Notes under the pieces: model-generated
Seen by the model: the letters and a program-made list of their open reading frames with translations, nothing else
Told to the model about the DNA's origin: nothing
Databases searched by the model: none
Assembly (NCBI GenBank): GCA_004551865.1
Contig: SFPR01000060.1
Coordinates: 1-8,379 of the forward strand
From: Bacteroidales bacterium
GTDB lineage: Bacteria; Bacteroidota; Bacteroidia; Bacteroidales; P3
DNA: 8,379 nucleotides
Direction of reading: 5' to 3'
Made by a program: the position numbers and the translations under genes
In this document: piece after piece, positions 7,474-8,379 of the stretch
Layout of the letters: each line of letters starts with the position of its first letter
How positions within the stretch are numbered: position 1 is the stretch's first letter

Positions 7474-7481
7474 CAAAGGTA
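7474..7481 (-). promoter_or_regulatory. Bacteroidota-type -7 element for the mmdA-carrier operon
   Basis: The minus strand reads TACCTTTG, the same octamer as upstream of the acyl-CoA reductase gene. Transcription would begin near 7467, giving a leader of about 30 nt. No TTG is seen at the proper upstream distance. A second -7-like octamer, TATTTTTG, lies on the same strand at 7593-7600 and overlaps the first palindrome, but it also lacks an upstream TTG. Confidence 0.5.
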
Positions 7482-7735
7482 CAAAAAAAAATTCATTTGG
7501 TACTTGCTTTTGCCTTTTACAGCTCTGCCGACATCAGACACCCGATTGCCTCTGACTGTACAACATTTTGAAAAACAGATAGTTTGAATTTGCAAAAATA
7601 AAACGCCGTTTCAGTCCGATTAAAACGCCGTTTTATCGTGCCAAAACGCCGTTTCATTTTGATAACTCGGCGTTTTATTTCAGCTCTGGTTGAAGATAAG
7701 AAAACCGGCTTGATGAAATCGATTGAAAAAATGTA
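7482..7735. other. Divergent intergenic region between mmdA and the rightward RNA
   Basis: No convincing gene is present here. Short open frames across the palindrome array on both strands (87 codons minus, 64 codons plus) are rich in KRRF-type residues only because they translate the repeat, and they resemble nothing I know. Besides the array, a weak imperfect hairpin exists at 7531-7559 (ACATCAGA against TCTGAcTGT). I see nothing else. Confidence 0.6.
7599..7677. repeat. Array of four spaced near-palindromes, AAAACGCCGTTT type
   Basis: Three direct copies begin at 7599, 7621 and 7642 (TAAAACGCCGTTTCA, TAAAACGCCGTTTTA, CAAAACGCCGTTTCA), at intervals of 22 and 21 bp, about two helical turns. 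A fourth, shorter copy is inverted (CGGCGTTTTA, 7668-7677). Each full copy is itself a dyad, AAAAC and GTTT(T) around a 3-bp centre. The array lies between the divergent mmdA promoter and the rightward RNA promoter. Copy 2 or 3 can also pair with copy 4 as a 9-10 bp hairpin. I read it as a possible operator cluster; an interspersed repeat is the alternative. Confidence 0.7.
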
Positions 7736-7765
7736 TTGCAGATTTTCAAAAAAAGCGTATCTTTG
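7736..7765 (+). promoter_or_regulatory. Strong rightward Bacteroidota promoter (TTG-N19-TATCTTTG)
   Basis: TTG at 7736-7738 and TATCTTTG at 7758-7765 are separated by exactly 19 bp, matching both elements and spacing of the Bacteroidota consensus. It is one of the two best promoters in the window. The start would fall near 7771, just before a hairpin-forming sequence, and the transcript would run into the 6S-like RNA. Confidence 0.72.
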
Positions 7766-7770
7766 CAATG

Positions 7771-7987
7771 CGATACGCAAGAGAGTGTATCATATTTTGT
7801 TGAAATTTGAGAGCGTTGTGCTTTATCTATAAACGAAAACCTGAGAAATTTTCGCAAACTAATGGATAAGATGATGCTTCAGTTGCTCACGCAGTCATGC
7901 GTGAACGATTGTTCATATTCTTTCCATTAGGGTAATTCTCAGGACCTTCGTTTAGAGATTGTGGACAGTGGTTCACGTTCTTTTTTT
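7771..7987 (+). ncRNA. Long structured RNA with 6S RNA-like architecture
   Basis: After a full promoter, about 217 nt fold mostly into one rod. A small 5' hairpin (7772-7778 with 7785-7791) precedes it. The closing stem pairs 7825-7837 with 7947-7959 (12 of 13 paired, including TAAACGAA/TTCGTTTA). After a 2x3 loop, CCTGAGAA (7840-7847) pairs with TTCTCAGG (7936-7943). An open bubble of 11 nt (7848-7858) against 5 nt (7931-7935) follows, then CTAATGG (7859-7865) with CCATTAG (7924-7930), CAGTTG (7880-7885) with CGATTG (7906-7911), and an apical TCACGCA/TGCGTGA stem capped by GTCA (7894-7897). GAGAGCGT (7809-7816) can close the base with ACGTTCTT (7975-7982), next to a T-run ending at 7987. Closing stem, single-stranded central bubble and long terminal stem-loop are the hallmarks of 6S RNA, which mimics an open promoter and holds housekeeping RNA polymerase. 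It is not tmRNA, RNase P or SRP RNA by sequence. A structured leader of the TerB-like gene is the alternative. Confidence 0.55.
7975..7987 (+). terminator. Probable 3' end and U-tract of the 6S-like RNA
   Basis: ACGTTC (7975-7980) is followed by seven T residues (7981-7987). The 3' arm can pair over about 8 bp, including two wobble pairs, with 7809-7816 near the 5' end of the RNA, so the closing helix could double as an intrinsic terminator. There is no strong local hairpin just before the T-run, so termination may be partial. Confidence 0.4.
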
Positions 7988-8033
7988 GTTTAATCTCCCG
8001 ACCGAACCACAGGGAACAATTATTCTAAATATA

Positions 8034-8379
8034 ATGGATGCAAAATTGAAGTCTCATTTCATCAATATCTATTGCATGATATTGGCAGACGGGAAAGTGG
8101 ATCAAGAAGAGATTAACTCCATGTACCGTATCGGAAGGGAGTATTACGGAGTGCAACCCGAAGAATTAAATCAACTAATCATCAGCGGAGATGTGGTTTT
8201 CTACAAACCCGAAGACGCAACAAAAAGAATACTATATCTTTATGACCTTGCACAAGTTGCAACAAGCGACGGAGTTGTTACAGCTGCCGAAAGAATGTTG
8301 CTGGAAAAGTATGCTCAAAAGTTCGATGTTGAAGAAGAGCAAGTCTCTCCCCTTATCAACAAACTGATAGATTTCCTTA
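8034..8379 (+). CDS. TerB-like domain protein (C-terminus cut by window edge)
   Basis: 115 codons are visible from an ATG at 8034; the frame is open at the right edge. The sequence is helical and acidic. It has two similar halves marked by LADGKVDQEE (17-26) and TSDGVVTAAERMLLEKY (77-93), the paired D-G-x-V-x-x-x-E pattern of TerB-like domains that may bind metal. Such domains occur in tellurite-resistance TerB, in the N-terminal region of DjlA-type co-chaperones and in many small proteins of unknown role, so no tellurite function should be assumed. No Shine-Dalgarno is evident before the ATG. No promoter of its own is visible in the 46 bp after the T-run at 7981-7987, so it may depend on read-through from the promoter at 7736-7765. 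What lies C-terminal to the domain is out of view. Confidence 0.72.
   Translation, partial: MDAKLKSHFINIYCMILADGKVDQEEINSMYRIGREYYGVQPEELNQLIISGDVVFYKPEDATKRILYLYDLAQVATSDGVVTAAERMLLEKYAQKFDVEEEQVSPLINKLIDFL

Noticed and set aside
7531..7559. Imperfect hairpin ACATCAGA / TCTGAcTGT as a terminator or operator
   Set aside because: The stem is interrupted by a bulge, has no T-run on either strand and no gene ends nearby; it may be chance.
7599..7677. Short CRISPR-like array
   Set aside because: Repeats are only 12-15 bp and nearly palindromic, intervals are 21-22 bp, so spacers would be about 7 bp, and no cas gene is present.
7517..7832. Two short open frames (87 codons minus, 64 codons plus) with repeated KRRF residues
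   Set aside because: The repetition comes from the nucleotide palindrome array; the 22- and 21-bp spacing does not preserve frame, as a real protein repeat would.
7771..7987. tmRNA, RNase P RNA or SRP RNA as identity of the structured RNA
   Set aside because: No tRNA-like ends or tag frame, no conserved RNase P core segments, and no SRP apical GGAA-type loop with its conserved internal loops; the single rod with a central bubble fits 6S best.

Overview
The window looks like a chromosomal segment from an AT-rich member of the Bacteroidota, most likely Bacteroidales. Evidence is the repeated Bacteroidota-type promoter element TAnnTTTG (twice with a TTG 19-21 bp upstream), weak or absent Shine-Dalgarno sequences, and gene families typical of the group: a LuxC-like acyl-CoA reductase, a Wza/Wzc pair with a Gly/Tyr-rich tail, and an MmdA-type carboxyltransferase with a biotin carrier. 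The species cannot be named from the sequence alone.

Layout. Positions 1-7437 are read leftwards (minus strand): a LuxC-family acyl-CoA reductase cut by the left edge (1-848); an Elp3-like radical SAM protein without an acetyltransferase domain (931-1917); a two-gene polysaccharide export unit, wzc-like tyrosine autokinase (1979-4504) and wza-like outer-membrane lipoprotein (4515-5330), closed by a strong terminator at 1932-1964; then a biotin carrier protein (5544-5822) and a carboxyltransferase (5890-7437), closed by a bidirectional hairpin at 5477-5527. To the right of 7437 the direction changes. A 330-bp intergenic region carries an array of four near-palindromic motifs and a strong rightward promoter. 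That promoter leads into a long, highly base-paired RNA (about 7771-7987) with the architecture of 6S RNA, followed by a TerB-like gene cut by the right edge (8034-8379).

How the genes work together. The wza/wzc pair would form the envelope channel and the inner-membrane co-polymerase/kinase for exopolysaccharide secretion, but no glycosyltransferase, Wzx/Wzy or phosphatase gene lies beside it. The carboxyltransferase and carrier fit methylmalonyl-CoA decarboxylation or transcarboxylation in propionate metabolism, but the membrane subunits are not adjacent. The most interesting elements are non-coding: the 6S-like RNA, a possible second small RNA at about 5436-5530, and the spaced palindrome array at 7599-7677.
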